From Paenibacillus ferrarius (GTDB lineage: Bacteria; Bacillota; Bacilli; Paenibacillales; NBRC-103111), in contig NZ_MBTG01000030.1 of assembly GCF_002027705.1 (NCBI RefSeq), positions 17,557 to 81,556 on the forward strand: a stretch of 64,000 nucleotides of DNA. The letters are read 5' to 3'. The notes under the pieces were generated by a model. The model saw only the letters and a list, made by a program, of their open reading frames with translations. It was not told the DNA's origin and did no database searches. Numbering within the stretch: position 1 is the stretch's first letter; each line of letters opens with the position of its first letter. Positions 1 through 7,842 of the stretch are shown here, in pieces. The position numbers and the translations under genes are program-made.

Positions 1-1
1 C

Positions 2-640
2 GAAAACGAACGTGAATTCGTTTCTTCTCTAGTTCCCATCATCGCCTTTCATTTGAGACAAAGAAGCTTAGATCTTCCCGCTGAGGAATCGACAAGGATG
101 AAGGAAGAAACAGGGATACTGGTTTTTTCCGACCAGCTTGCGATGCTCTCTTTTAACACAGCTGGAGCGCATTGGTTGTCATTACTGCGTAAATGGGAAG
201 GGATTGATAACCAAACGCTTCCCAGACCCATTCGGGCGGTCAGTTCCCGTGCTTTGTCAGGCAGAGATGCAGCCGTAGAACAAGGCTCAACAGCAAAAGT
301 GTGCATTCGTATTCCTGATGGTCCGTATCTAACGATCCAAGCCAGTCTTCTCAGCAGTTCTTCCTCGGGGTTGCAGGTAGCCGTTTGGTTCCAACAAGCC
401 AAGCCATCGGATACATTGCCACTTATCGCGGAAGCGTATGGAATATCGGAGCGTGAGAAGCAGATTCTTGATGGCCTCTTAAGAGGATTTTCTACGAAAG
501 AGCTTGCGCTTTCCCTTCGCATTTCGACGTATACGGTGCAGGATCATCTTAAATCCATTTTTGTAAAAACAGGGGTAACGAGTCGAAGAGAGCTTATTTG
601 GCAGTTATTCTCTCGCTTCAGCGTACAATCGGATGTATAA
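2..640 (+). CDS. LuxR-family transcriptional regulator, 5' end cut by the window
   Basis: The reading frame is open from base 2, so the true start lies outside the window; the TTG at 53 is an internal Leu codon within HLRQR and need not be a start. The visible part has a middle region like the GAF/PAS-like sensory part of long LuxR regulators, then a C-terminal LuxR helix-turn-helix over about the last 60 residues. That domain shows YGISEREKQIL, the RGFSTKELA turn, and the recognition helix STYTVQDHLKSIF. Such proteins bind DNA as dimers; the signal sensed here is unknown. It is followed by a 109-base gap with a promoter for ychF, so it is probably not co-transcribed with it. The family call is secure, the target genes are not known. 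Confidence 0.8.
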   Translation, partial: ENEREFVSSLVPIIAFHLRQRSLDLPAEESTRMKEETGILVFSDQLAMLSFNTAGAHWLSLLRKWEGIDNQTLPRPIRAVSSRALSGRDAAVEQGSTAKVCIRIPDGPYLTIQASLLSSSSSGLQVAVWFQQAKPSDTLPLIAEAYGISEREKQILDGLLRGFSTKELALSLRISTYTVQDHLKSIFVKTGVTSRRELIWQLFSRFSVQSDV

Positions 641-673
641 ATCAGACATGCCAGAGTTTCCTTTCTTATATAA

Positions 674-702
674 GTGACATTACACCCGGACTAATATATA
701 AT
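674..702 (+). promoter_or_regulatory. Candidate sigma-A promoter for ychF
   Basis: GTGACA at 674-679 and TATAAT at 697-702 are separated by 17 nt, a near-consensus vegetative promoter. It lies about 50 bases upstream of the ychF start. Confidence 0.6.
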
Positions 703-749
703 GTTCTAAGGAATTTGACATAATGAATATTAAGGAGTTGTGTATATAA

Positions 750-1850
750 ATGGGACTCTCTTGCGGGGTGGTCGGTCTACCAAACGTAGGAAAATCGACA
801 TTGTTTAATGCAATTACACAGGCGGGGGCAGAATCTGCGAACTATCCGTTCTGTACGATTGATCCGAATGTTGGGGTAGTAGAAGTACCAGACGAGAGAT
901 TGTATAAGCTGGTTGAAATTGTAGTGCCTAAGAGCATTGTTCCGACGGCTTTCGAATTCGTAGACATTGCGGGTTTGGTGAAGGGCGCGAGCAAAGGCGA
1001 AGGGCTTGGAAATAAATTTTTGGCCCACATTCGTGAAGTGGATGCCATTGTGCATGTTGTTCGTTGTTTTGAGGATGATAATATTACTCACGTATCCGGG
1101 AAAGTAGATCCGATCAGTGATATCGAAACCATTAATTTGGAATTGATTTTGGCGGATATTGAATCTGTAGAAAAGAAGATCGAACGTTCACGCAAAAACC
1201 TCAAAGGCGGCGACAAGAAAGTCGTAGCGGAAGTGGAATGTCTTGAACGGATCAAAGAGGCGCTTTATGCCGACCAGCCAGCACGCAGTTTGGATTTAAG
1301 CGAAGATGAGAAGCTGCTCGTACGTGATCTCCATTTGCTGACGATGAAGCCTGTTCTCTACGCGGCTAATGTAAGCGAGGACGAGGTTGCAACGGCGGAT
1401 GACAATAAATATGTGAAATTGGTCAAAGAATATGCGGCCAAAGAAAACAATGAAGTCGTGCCAATTAGTGCGAAAGTAGAATCCGAAATCGCCGAGCTGG
1501 AAGACGAAGAAAAAGCGATGTTCCTCGAAGAGTTGGGACTTCAAGAGTCCGGCTTGAATAGATTGATTAAAGCAGCTTACAGATTGCTCGGCTTGTACAC
1601 TTACTTCACAGCAGGTGTGCAGGAAGTAAGAGCATGGACAATCCGCAAGGGAACGAAGGCTCCTCAAGCTGCTGGAGTAATTCATACCGATTTCGAACGC
1701 GGATTTATCCGTGCAGAAGTTGTCTCTTATCTTGATCTGACGACGGCTGGATCGATGAATGGTGCGAAGGAAAAAGGTCAAGTGCGTCTTGAGGGCAAAG
1801 AGTACGTGGTGAATGACGGGGACGTCATGCATTTCAGATTCAACGTTTAA
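750..1850 (+). CDS. ychF: Ribosome-binding ATPase YchF
   Basis: 366 residues, the usual length for YchF/OLA1 of the Obg-related TRAFAC class. The P-loop GLPNVGKST lies at about residues 9-17 and the G3 motif DIAGLV at about 72-77. The G4 position reads NVSE rather than NKxD, the change known to make this family prefer ATP over GTP. A coiled-coil insertion follows, and a C-terminal TGS domain covers the last 80-90 residues (around TAGVQEVRAWTI). It is a cytoplasmic protein that associates with the ribosome; its physiological role in translation and stress is only partly defined. An AAGGAG site at 732-737 precedes the ATG. prfA follows after 34 bases, so the two are probably one transcript. Confidence 0.95.
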   Translation: MGLSCGVVGLPNVGKSTLFNAITQAGAESANYPFCTIDPNVGVVEVPDERLYKLVEIVVPKSIVPTAFEFVDIAGLVKGASKGEGLGNKFLAHIREVDAIVHVVRCFEDDNITHVSGKVDPISDIETINLELILADIESVEKKIERSRKNLKGGDKKVVAEVECLERIKEALYADQPARSLDLSEDEKLLVRDLHLLTMKPVLYAANVSEDEVATADDNKYVKLVKEYAAKENNEVVPISAKVESEIAELEDEEKAMFLEELGLQESGLNRLIKAAYRLLGLYTYFTAGVQEVRAWTIRKGTKAPQAAGVIHTDFERGFIRAEVVSYLDLTTAGSMNGAKEKGQVRLEGKEYVVNDGDVMHFRFNV

Positions 1851-1884
1851 CGAAGTAAAAAAGATAAGAAAGGAGTGATCCACG

Positions 1885-2961
1885 ATGTTGGATAGACTGC
1901 AATCGATTGTAGATCGATATGATAAATTAAGTGAACTGTTGTGTGACCCAGATGTCACAAGCGATACGAAGAAATTGAGAGAATACTCCAAGGAACAATC
2001 CGATCTTCAAGAAGCTTATGACGCTTATAATGAATATAAGAGTGTGAGTGCACAGCTTGCTGATGCCAAAGTGATGCAGAACGAGAAGCTGGACGATGAG
2101 ATGCGTGAAATGGTCAAAATGGAGATTGATGAGCTGAGCGAGCAAGCGGCTTCGTTGGAAGAACAACTTAGATTGCTGATGATGCCCAAAGATCCGAATG
2201 ATGACAAGAACGTAATCGTTGAAATTCGTGGTGCTGCCGGCGGTGACGAAGCTGCGTTATTCGCAGGCGACCTGTACCGTATGTATACGCGTTATGCCGA
2301 CGGACAAGGTTGGAAAACAGAAATTTTGGATGCTTCCGTGAATGATTTGGGCGGCTTCAAAGAGATTATTTTCATGATTACGGGCAAAGGTGCATACAGC
2401 AAGCTCAAGTTTGAGAGCGGAGCGCACCGTGTTCAGCGGATTCCAGTAACGGAATCAGGCGGACGTATTCATACCTCAACATCGACGGTTGTTGTTATGC
2501 CGGAAGCTGAAGATGTCGAAGTTGTCATCCATGATGCTGACATTCGCGTAGATACGTTCTGTTCCAGTGGAGCGGGCGGCCAATCCGTTAATACAACGAA
2601 ATCGGCTGTGCGCGTAACTCACGTACCGACAGGAATCGTAGCTACTTGTCAGGATGGGAAATCGCAAAACTCGAATAAAGAATCAGCACTTCGTGTACTT
2701 CGTACGCGGATTTCAGATAAACTGCGTGAAGAGGAAGAAGCGAAATACGCCGGCGAGCGTAAAAGCAAAGTAGGTACGGGAGATCGTTCAGAACGTATCC
2801 GTACGTACAACTTCCCGCAAAGCCGGATTACGGATCACCGGATTGGTTTGACTTTGCATCGTTTGGAAACTGTGCTGAATGGCGATATGGCGGAAATTGT
2901 TTCAGCACTTACGATTGCTGCACAATCGGATGCTTTAGATAAAGGGGAGCAGGCGATGTGA
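1885..2961 (+). CDS. prfA: Peptide chain release factor 1
   Basis: 358 residues, full length for RF1. It ends translation at UAA and UAG. The codon-recognition tripeptide is P-V-T (about residues 187-189, in RIPVTESGGRIHTS), which marks RF1 rather than RF2 (S-P-F). The GGQ motif that triggers peptidyl-tRNA hydrolysis is at about 231-233 in SGAGGQSVN. An AAGGAG-type site lies just upstream of the ATG. The stop codon overlaps the start of prmC, whose product methylates the GGQ glutamine, so writer and substrate are translationally coupled. Confidence 0.97.
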   Translation: MLDRLQSIVDRYDKLSELLCDPDVTSDTKKLREYSKEQSDLQEAYDAYNEYKSVSAQLADAKVMQNEKLDDEMREMVKMEIDELSEQAASLEEQLRLLMMPKDPNDDKNVIVEIRGAAGGDEAALFAGDLYRMYTRYADGQGWKTEILDASVNDLGGFKEIIFMITGKGAYSKLKFESGAHRVQRIPVTESGGRIHTSTSTVVVMPEAEDVEVVIHDADIRVDTFCSSGAGGQSVNTTKSAVRVTHVPTGIVATCQDGKSQNSNKESALRVLRTRISDKLREEEEAKYAGERKSKVGTGDRSERIRTYNFPQSRITDHRIGLTLHRLETVLNGDMAEIVSALTIAAQSDALDKGEQAM

Positions 2962-3845
2962 TGCCGACTGCTGCGATTACGATTAGAGAAGCCTATGTAG
3001 AGGCTTCTTCTTTTTTGGGGAAGCTAGGCGTGGCCGAGGCAGCTTCCTGCGTGGAATTGCTGCTGCAGCACCTGCTGGGCTGCACGCGCACGGAGCTGCT
3101 GTTCCGCTTCCAGGAACAGTTTCCGGTAGAGCTGGCGGAGTCTTGGCGCCAGCTGGTCGAGCGAAAGGCCGCAGGTGAGCCGGTGCAGTATATTACCGGC
3201 GAGCAGGATTTCTTCGGCCTTTCTTTTGCCGTTAGCCCGGCCGTACTGATCCCGCGGCCGGAGACGGAGCTGCTCGTGGAAGCTTTGCTCCACGAGGGCT
3301 CGCGTCTGTTTCCGCAAGGCGCTCCGCTGCTTGCGGATGTGGGCACCGGGAGCGGAGCGATCCCGGTGACTGTGGCCCACGCGCGCCCGGCGTGGCGCGT
3401 GGCGGCCAGCGACATCTCCGCGGCAGCGCTGGAGATGGCTGGGGTGAACGCGCAGCGCCACGGCGTGGCTGCGCGTGTGGAGTGGCTCGAGGGCGACCTC
3501 CTCGAGCCGTTCATTCAGCGCGGGATCGCGCCGGATATACTGGTGTCCAACCCACCGTATATCCCTGATGGCGACCTGCCGGCGCTGATGCCTGAAGTGC
3601 GGCTGTTTGAGCCGCACACGGCTTTGTTCGGCGGTGTGGAGGGACTCGACCTCTACCGCCGGATGATTTTGCAGCTGCGGCAGCTGCCGCGAATCCCGAC
3701 CTTGGTCGGGTTCGAGGTCGGCATCCGGCAGGCCGAGGCTGTGGCGGCGATGCTGCGCGCCGCCGCGGACTGGGATGAGATCCGCTTCGTGCCGGATCTG
3801 CAGGGCATTGATCGCCACGTACTGGCGATCCGCGTGCGCGATTAG
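2958..3845 (+). CDS. prmC: Release factor glutamine N5-methyltransferase PrmC
   Basis: 295 residues. It transfers a methyl group from S-adenosylmethionine to the glutamine of the GGQ motif in release factors. The SAM-binding motif DVGTGSGA is near residues 131-138 and the substrate motif NPPYIPD near 196-202. A PrmC-type N-terminal helical domain precedes these. The GTG at 2958 sits 8 nt after GGGGAG; the ATG at 2961 is an equally possible start, and either overlaps the prfA stop. From about 3030 to 3840 the DNA is visibly more GC-rich (runs of CTGCTG, GCGCGC) than ychF, prfA and spoIIR on either side. This may reflect relaxed local base composition or past replacement. Confidence 0.95.
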   Translation: MMPTAAITIREAYVEASSFLGKLGVAEAASCVELLLQHLLGCTRTELLFRFQEQFPVELAESWRQLVERKAAGEPVQYITGEQDFFGLSFAVSPAVLIPRPETELLVEALLHEGSRLFPQGAPLLADVGTGSGAIPVTVAHARPAWRVAASDISAAALEMAGVNAQRHGVAARVEWLEGDLLEPFIQRGIAPDILVSNPPYIPDGDLPALMPEVRLFEPHTALFGGVEGLDLYRRMILQLRQLPRIPTLVGFEVGIRQAEAVAAMLRAAADWDEIRFVPDLQGIDRHVLAIRVRD

Positions 3846-3868
3846 TGGCAAAGCAAAAGCCACTTTAA
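3844..3868 (+). terminator. Weak hairpin after prmC
   Basis: AGTGGC (3844-3849) and GCCACT (3859-3864) form a 6-bp stem with a 9-nt loop, followed only by TTTAA. It could be a weak terminator at the end of the ychF-prfA-prmC unit. Confidence 0.35.
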
Positions 3869-4024
3869 CGCCGAAAAACAGTCTTACGAGTGGGATAAAC
3901 CAGCCCATCTCGTGTCTATCAACCAACTCTATTATTTCTCGCTTTTTAATAGATTCGTAGGTTTAGCTTCCTCTCTTTTTGCCCATACTGGTTAGTAGAA
4001 GCGAAGGGGAAGGGGTTTTTCCTT

Positions 4025-4750
4025 ATGGTAAAAAGAACGGAACGCACATCATTCAAACACTTATTATTAGTAGCTTTTGCACTTATTGTTATGATTACTT
4101 GCTGGGAGTCAAATCGGACCAATGCGGCGGTTATTTCGCCTACCATACCGAAAGAATCTATTCGTCTGCGAATTCTCGCAAACTCCGATTCACCGCAGGA
4201 TCAAGCGTTGAAACGCGAGATTCGTGACGCTATCATCGCTCGTATGCAAGAGTGGGTTGTAGGCCCGCAATCACTGGATGAAGCGAGAGCTGTGGTGAAT
4301 GCTCATTTAGCGGAATTTGATGTGCTGGTCGGACAGATGATAGAAGCACGCGGCTATTCGTATGACCATACGGTTGAACTGGGCAGCGTGCCGTTTCCTA
4401 CGAAAATGTATGGCAATCAAGTTTATCCTGCTGGTGATTATGAAGCGCTGCGCGTAACGATTGGAAGCGGGGAAGGCCAGAACTGGTGGTGCGTATTGTT
4501 CCCGCCGTTATGTTTTGTAGATTCCGTATCCGGAGAAGCGGTTGCCTCTGCCGCTGTTGTAGCTAAGACCGAGGGCGAGTCGAAGCCATCTACTTCACCA
4601 ACACCAACAGCGAAGGTCGCACCAGCCGCTAAAGCTGGCAATGCCTCGAAGGTACAAGTGGAAGTACAAGCACAACCTGCTGCTGCTCAGCCAGAAGTGA
4701 AATTTTTCGTTTGGGAAATGATTAAGAAGATAGCATCATGGTTTAGCTAA
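4025..4750 (+). CDS. spoIIR: Stage II sporulation protein R
   Basis: 241 residues. SpoIIR is made in the forespore and secreted to the intermembrane space, where it activates SpoIIGA to process pro-sigma-E in the mother cell. The N-terminus has a single hydrophobic export segment (about residues 11-26). The conserved core reads IRLRILANSDSPQDQALK, then the signature WWCVLFPPLCFVD. The conserved C-terminal amphipathic segment (KFFVWEMIKKIASWF) is separated from the core by roughly 50 residues of Ser/Thr/Pro/Ala-rich linker, longer than I expect for the Bacillus protein. An AAGGGG site precedes the ATG. I found no convincing sigma-F promoter upstream. Position between prmC and ywlC matches Bacillus gene order. 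Confidence 0.93.
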   Translation: MVKRTERTSFKHLLLVAFALIVMITCWESNRTNAAVISPTIPKESIRLRILANSDSPQDQALKREIRDAIIARMQEWVVGPQSLDEARAVVNAHLAEFDVLVGQMIEARGYSYDHTVELGSVPFPTKMYGNQVYPAGDYEALRVTIGSGEGQNWWCVLFPPLCFVDSVSGEAVASAAVVAKTEGESKPSTSPTPTAKVAPAAKAGNASKVQVEVQAQPAAAQPEVKFFVWEMIKKIASWFS

Positions 4751-4783
4751 ATTCGAATTTAAGTGAAGTAAGGATGATATCGC

Positions 4784-5851
4784 GTGACTATGTATTGGAA
4801 AGTGGATCGGGATTCGGGCAAGGAAATGACGGTGCAATTAGCGGAAGCTGCGATGCTTCTGCGGCGTGGCGAAACGATCGCGTTCCCAACTGAGACGGTA
4901 TACGGACTTGGTGCAGATGCGACGAATACACAGGCTGTGCAGCGTATTTTCGAAGCCAAAGGAAGACCTTCCGACAACCCGCTGATCGTTCACATTGCCG
5001 ATAGGGAGCAGCTCTCAGATTTGGTGCAGCCTGATAGCTTAACAGATGAGCATCGCCAGCTTATGGATGCTTTCTGGCCAGGTCCTCTTACCCTCGTGCT
5101 GCCTGTGCAAACAGGCGGCATTTCGTCGTTGGTGACCGCAGGACTTGCCACTGTGGGCGTGCGCATACCGGATCATCCGGTTGCTTTAGAGCTGCTTCGT
5201 GAAGCCGGGCTCCCGATAGCGGCACCAAGTGCCAATAGCTCCGGTCGACCTAGTCCAACGTTAGCTTCACACGTACGGGATGATTTGGACGGACGTATTG
5301 GTGGAATTGTAGATGGCGGCGCAACAGGCGTTGGCGTGGAGTCAACGGTGATCCAGCTTGTAGACGGTCAATTATTTATCCTGCGACCTGGCGGTGTTAC
5401 CGCGGAACAGCTGCAGGCGGCCCTTCCGGCAATTCGAATTCATGAACCGGAGCAGGAAGAGGTGCGAGATTCGGAGATTCCCCGTGCTCCCGGAATGAAA
5501 TATGCGCATTATGCGCCGAAAGGGTATATGCATATTGTGCAGGGCGACAAGGCAGAGGCTGTCATGGCCTGGATCCAAGCCGACATTCAAGCTGCAAAGG
5601 CTCGCGGCGAATCTACGGGTATTCTTACGTTTGACGAAAGAGCTGGCGCGTATGAGGCGGATTTGGTTATTGCCTGCGGGTCGCTTGCGCAGCCCGAAAC
5701 GATTGCACAGGAGCTTTATGGGGCGCTGCGACGATTTGATCAGGAAGGAATCGCCTATATTGCAGCAGAGGGCTGTCCGGAAACGGGAATCGGCCTTGCG
5801 ATTATGAATCGTCTGCGCAAAGCAGCCGGTCATCGGCTTGTCCGTGTTTAG
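4784..5851 (+). CDS. ywlC: Threonylcarbamoyl-AMP synthase (Sua5 type)
   Basis: 355 residues. It makes threonylcarbamoyl-AMP from threonine, bicarbonate and ATP, the first step of t6A modification of ANN-decoding tRNAs. The N-terminal YrdC domain (about residues 18-205) shows FPTETVYGLGADA and KGRPSDNPL, part of the nucleotide and substrate site. The linker carries APGMKYAHYAP, typical of long Sua5 proteins, and a C-terminal Sua5 domain follows. This is the long form, not the short TsaC form. The annotated start is GTG at 4784; the ATG at 4790 is an alternative. Confidence 0.94.
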   Translation: MTMYWKVDRDSGKEMTVQLAEAAMLLRRGETIAFPTETVYGLGADATNTQAVQRIFEAKGRPSDNPLIVHIADREQLSDLVQPDSLTDEHRQLMDAFWPGPLTLVLPVQTGGISSLVTAGLATVGVRIPDHPVALELLREAGLPIAAPSANSSGRPSPTLASHVRDDLDGRIGGIVDGGATGVGVESTVIQLVDGQLFILRPGGVTAEQLQAALPAIRIHEPEQEEVRDSEIPRAPGMKYAHYAPKGYMHIVQGDKAEAVMAWIQADIQAAKARGESTGILTFDERAGAYEADLVIACGSLAQPETIAQELYGALRRFDQEGIAYIAAEGCPETGIGLAIMNRLRKAAGHRLVRV

Positions 5852-5914
5852 CTAGCATGTTTCCCTGTTTGTCCGCATATGTTGAGAGAGAAAGCGGACA
5901 AGGGGGATAGCACG

Positions 5915-6475
5915 ATGCTCGTATCAGGTGTGGATTTTGGACAACTTTTAACCATTATGATTTTGGCGATTGCTCTGGGGCTGGATGCTTTCTCCCTAGG
6001 GATCGGCATTGGCATGAAGGGCATTCGTTTGCTGGATATTTTGAAAATAAGCTTCATGATTGGCATTTTCCATGTAATTATGCCTTTGATGGGGATGTTT
6101 ATGGGTCAATACGTATCCTTGCTTCTTGGCAATGTGGCGACTGCCGCCGGCGGATGCTTGCTTATTCTGTTAGGCTCTCATATGGTGTATAGCTCGATTC
6201 GGGGCGAAGAAGCGACTTCTTTTGATCACAGAACGTTATGGGGATTAACGATTTTTGCCCTTAGCGTCAGTATAGATTCTTTTTCAGTAGGCGTATCTCT
6301 GGGTATGTTTGCGACAGATATCGTTTTGACGGTCCTTATTTTTGGTCTGTTTGGCGGTTTGCTTTCCATAGCGGGCTTATTGGTTGGCCGGCGGGTAAGC
6401 GGCTGGGTTGGAGAATATGGAGAAGCCTTTGGCGGATTGATTCTGCTGGCGTTTGGGATCATGTTATTACTGTGA
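5915..6475 (+). CDS. mntP: Manganese efflux pump MntP
   Basis: 186 residues from the ATG at 5915, the usual MntP length; AGGGGG at 5901-5906 sets this start, although the frame is open from an ATG at 5879. It is an inner-membrane exporter that removes excess Mn2+. Six hydrophobic segments form two inverted repeats, with the acidic motifs LGLDAFSLG and VSIDSFSVG in equivalent positions of each half. In several bacteria mntP is controlled by a yybP-ykoY riboswitch; I see no such element in the short gap after ywlC. It lies between ywlC and ywlE as in Bacillus subtilis (ywlD). Confidence 0.9.
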   Translation: MLVSGVDFGQLLTIMILAIALGLDAFSLGIGIGMKGIRLLDILKISFMIGIFHVIMPLMGMFMGQYVSLLLGNVATAAGGCLLILLGSHMVYSSIRGEEATSFDHRTLWGLTIFALSVSIDSFSVGVSLGMFATDIVLTVLIFGLFGGLLSIAGLLVGRRVSGWVGEYGEAFGGLILLAFGIMLLL

Positions 6476-6518
6476 TACAATAAGGGCGAGAACGTTTAAC
6501 GCTTAGGAGGATTTCAAG

Positions 6519-7106
6519 TTGCGAATTCTATTTGTTTGTACAGGAAATACGTGCCGCAGTCCATTAGCAGAAGGTTTGCTGCGTATTCGGGTGCACCAAG
6601 AAGGGCTTGCGGCGGAGGTTCGTTCAGCAGGGGTATCCGCAATAACAGGAGGTCCAATCTCTCGAAACAGTGCATCGCTGCTGCAGGAAGCAGGATTCAA
6701 AGAGCCATTGTCTTCATTGACGATTCAAGAGTCAGAGGTGCAGTGGGCTGATCTTATTTTAACCATGACCATGGGACACAAAAGGACCGTCATTCAGCGG
6801 TTTCCGCATGCGATGGATAAGACGTTTACGCTCAAAGAGTACGTGGAAGACGATGAGCATGTCCTACAAGCGATTGAAGAGAGGGAGCGCCTCGTAACCG
6901 AGGTTCAGCTCAAACAAGCTCTTTCGCAATCGGTTTCCGTGGAAGAAAGAAGTCGGATTTATCAGCTTGAGGTTGAAATCCCTGACTATGACATATCCGA
7001 TCCATTCGGCGGGCCTTTAGAGGTTTATCGGCAAACGGCGGAAGAGATCGGCAGCAGCTTGGATAAATTAGTTATAAAACTCCGCAAGAGTCGTGAAGAG
7101 CAGTAA
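6519..7106 (+). CDS. ywlE: Protein-arginine-phosphate phosphatase YwlE-like
   Basis: 195 residues from a TTG start preceded by AGGAGGA. The fold is low-molecular-weight tyrosine phosphatase: the P-loop is C7-T-G-N-T-C-R13-S, with nucleophile Cys7 and Arg13. Thr11 in this loop is the residue that fits phosphoarginine in YwlE, so removal of McsB-made arginine phosphate is the likely reaction. The catalytic Asp is in SDPFGGPLEVYR near the C-terminus. The protein is about 40 residues longer than the Bacillus enzyme. The extra part is a charged helical insertion at about residues 110-150 (ERERLVTEVQLKQAL). It is the last gene before the riboswitch-controlled rpiB unit. Confidence 0.9.
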   Translation: MRILFVCTGNTCRSPLAEGLLRIRVHQEGLAAEVRSAGVSAITGGPISRNSASLLQEAGFKEPLSSLTIQESEVQWADLILTMTMGHKRTVIQRFPHAMDKTFTLKEYVEDDEHVLQAIEERERLVTEVQLKQALSQSVSVEERSRIYQLEVEIPDYDISDPFGGPLEVYRQTAEEIGSSLDKLVIKLRKSREEQ

Positions 7107-7143
7107 TCCTTCGACAAATGGACTTAGGAAATACGGTTCCATC

Positions 7144-7172
7144 TTTACACTTAAGCCGGAATGCGATAGAAT
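7144..7172 (+). promoter_or_regulatory. Candidate promoter for the ZTP riboswitch/rpiB-ywlG-glyA unit
   Basis: TTTACA (7144-7149) and TAGAAT (7167-7172) are spaced by 17 nt. Transcription would start about 10-15 bases before the riboswitch aptamer. Confidence 0.6.
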
Positions 7173-7190
7173 ATAAAGTATCAATCAAGA

Positions 7191-7262
7191 CTCAATGTAA
7201 CTGGCGACGAGTGGGGGCAACCACAATGGAGCATTGAGCTATACGGCCGGTCGCCTGGGCAA
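7191..7262 (+). ncRNA. ZTP (pfl) riboswitch aptamer
   Basis: The sequence follows the known ZMP/ZTP riboswitch layout. P1 is CTCAATG (7191-7197) with CATTGAG (7232-7238), a perfect 7-bp pair. Inside it are ACTGGCGA, a GTGG/CCAC hairpin (7211-7224) and TGGAG just before the P1 3' strand. A short linker then leads to the conserved CCGGTCGCCTGGGCA block (7248-7262), whose TCGCC can pair with GGCGA at 7203-7207 as the pseudoknot. The aptamer senses ZTP/ZMP, which accumulates when 10-formyl-tetrahydrofolate is short. Its position before rpiB-ywlG-glyA, with glyA feeding the folate one-carbon pool, fits this role. A terminator follows directly. Confidence 0.88.
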
Positions 7263-7263
7263 A

Positions 7264-7302
7264 AGAGCAACGCGCGTAATTTAGCGTGTCCGCTCTTTTT
7301 TT
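7264..7302 (+). terminator. Expression-platform terminator of the ZTP riboswitch
   Basis: AGAGC-A-ACGCGC (7264-7275) pairs with GCGTGT-CC-GCTCT (7284-7296), followed by a run of seven T. It sits two bases after the aptamer, so ligand binding to the pseudoknot could prevent its formation and allow transcription into rpiB. A TATAAT at 7324-7329 just downstream could be part of a second, internal promoter, though no good -35 box is present. Confidence 0.85.
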
Positions 7303-7369
7303 CGTTTTTGGTGCGCTTTGGGATATAATAGGATGGTCGAATTCGAAGAAGATGAGGAGCGTTCTATTC

Positions 7370-7828
7370 ATGAAAATTGCCTTAGGTGCGGATCATGCAG
7401 GCTATCGTTTGAAAGATGTAATCATTCCTTTTATTGAATCTTTAGGCCATCAAGTCATCGATTATGGCTGCAGTTGTGCAGATTCGGTGGATTATCCCGA
7501 CTATGCGCTTCAAGTGTGTGAGCAAGTCGTTTCAGGCGGTGCCGATAAAGGAATTCTCATTTGCGGGACGGGCATTGGCATGTCGATTGCTGCAAACAAA
7601 GTGCCGGGCATCCGCTGTGCACTTGTTCATGATCTTTTTTCGGCGAAAGCAACGCGTGAGCATAACGATACGAATGTGCTTGCGTTAGGGGAACGTATCA
7701 TTGGTCCCGGCGTAGCTGAGGAAATTGTGAAAATCTGGCTGGAAACCGAGTTTTCACAAGGTGTTCGCCACCAGAACCGCATTAATAAAGTGCAAAGCAT
7801 CGAAGATCGCTTCACGGTTCAATCGTAG
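7370..7828 (+). CDS. rpiB: Ribose-5-phosphate isomerase B
   Basis: 152 residues from the ATG at 7370, which has a GAGGAG site about 10 nt upstream; the frame is open further up but through the terminator, so the longer form is unlikely. It interconverts ribose 5-phosphate and ribulose 5-phosphate. The N-terminus ALGADHAGYRLK and the loop ICGTGIGMSIAANK, with the catalytic Cys, mark the RpiB/LacAB fold. HDLFSAKATREHNDTNVLALG carries the phosphate-binding residues. It is the first gene downstream of the ZTP riboswitch. Confidence 0.94.
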   Translation: MKIALGADHAGYRLKDVIIPFIESLGHQVIDYGCSCADSVDYPDYALQVCEQVVSGGADKGILICGTGIGMSIAANKVPGIRCALVHDLFSAKATREHNDTNVLALGERIIGPGVAEEIVKIWLETEFSQGVRHQNRINKVQSIEDRFTVQS

Positions 7829-7842
7829 GAGCGGGCGCCATC

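Noticed and set aside
49..522. Long open frame on the - strand opposite the LuxR gene
   Set aside because: Lies wholly opposite a frame with clear LuxR domain signature; no ribosome site or family similarity.
7286..7369. N-terminal extension of RpiB
   Set aside because: It would begin inside the riboswitch terminator; the ATG at 7370 has a ribosome site and the family N-terminus.
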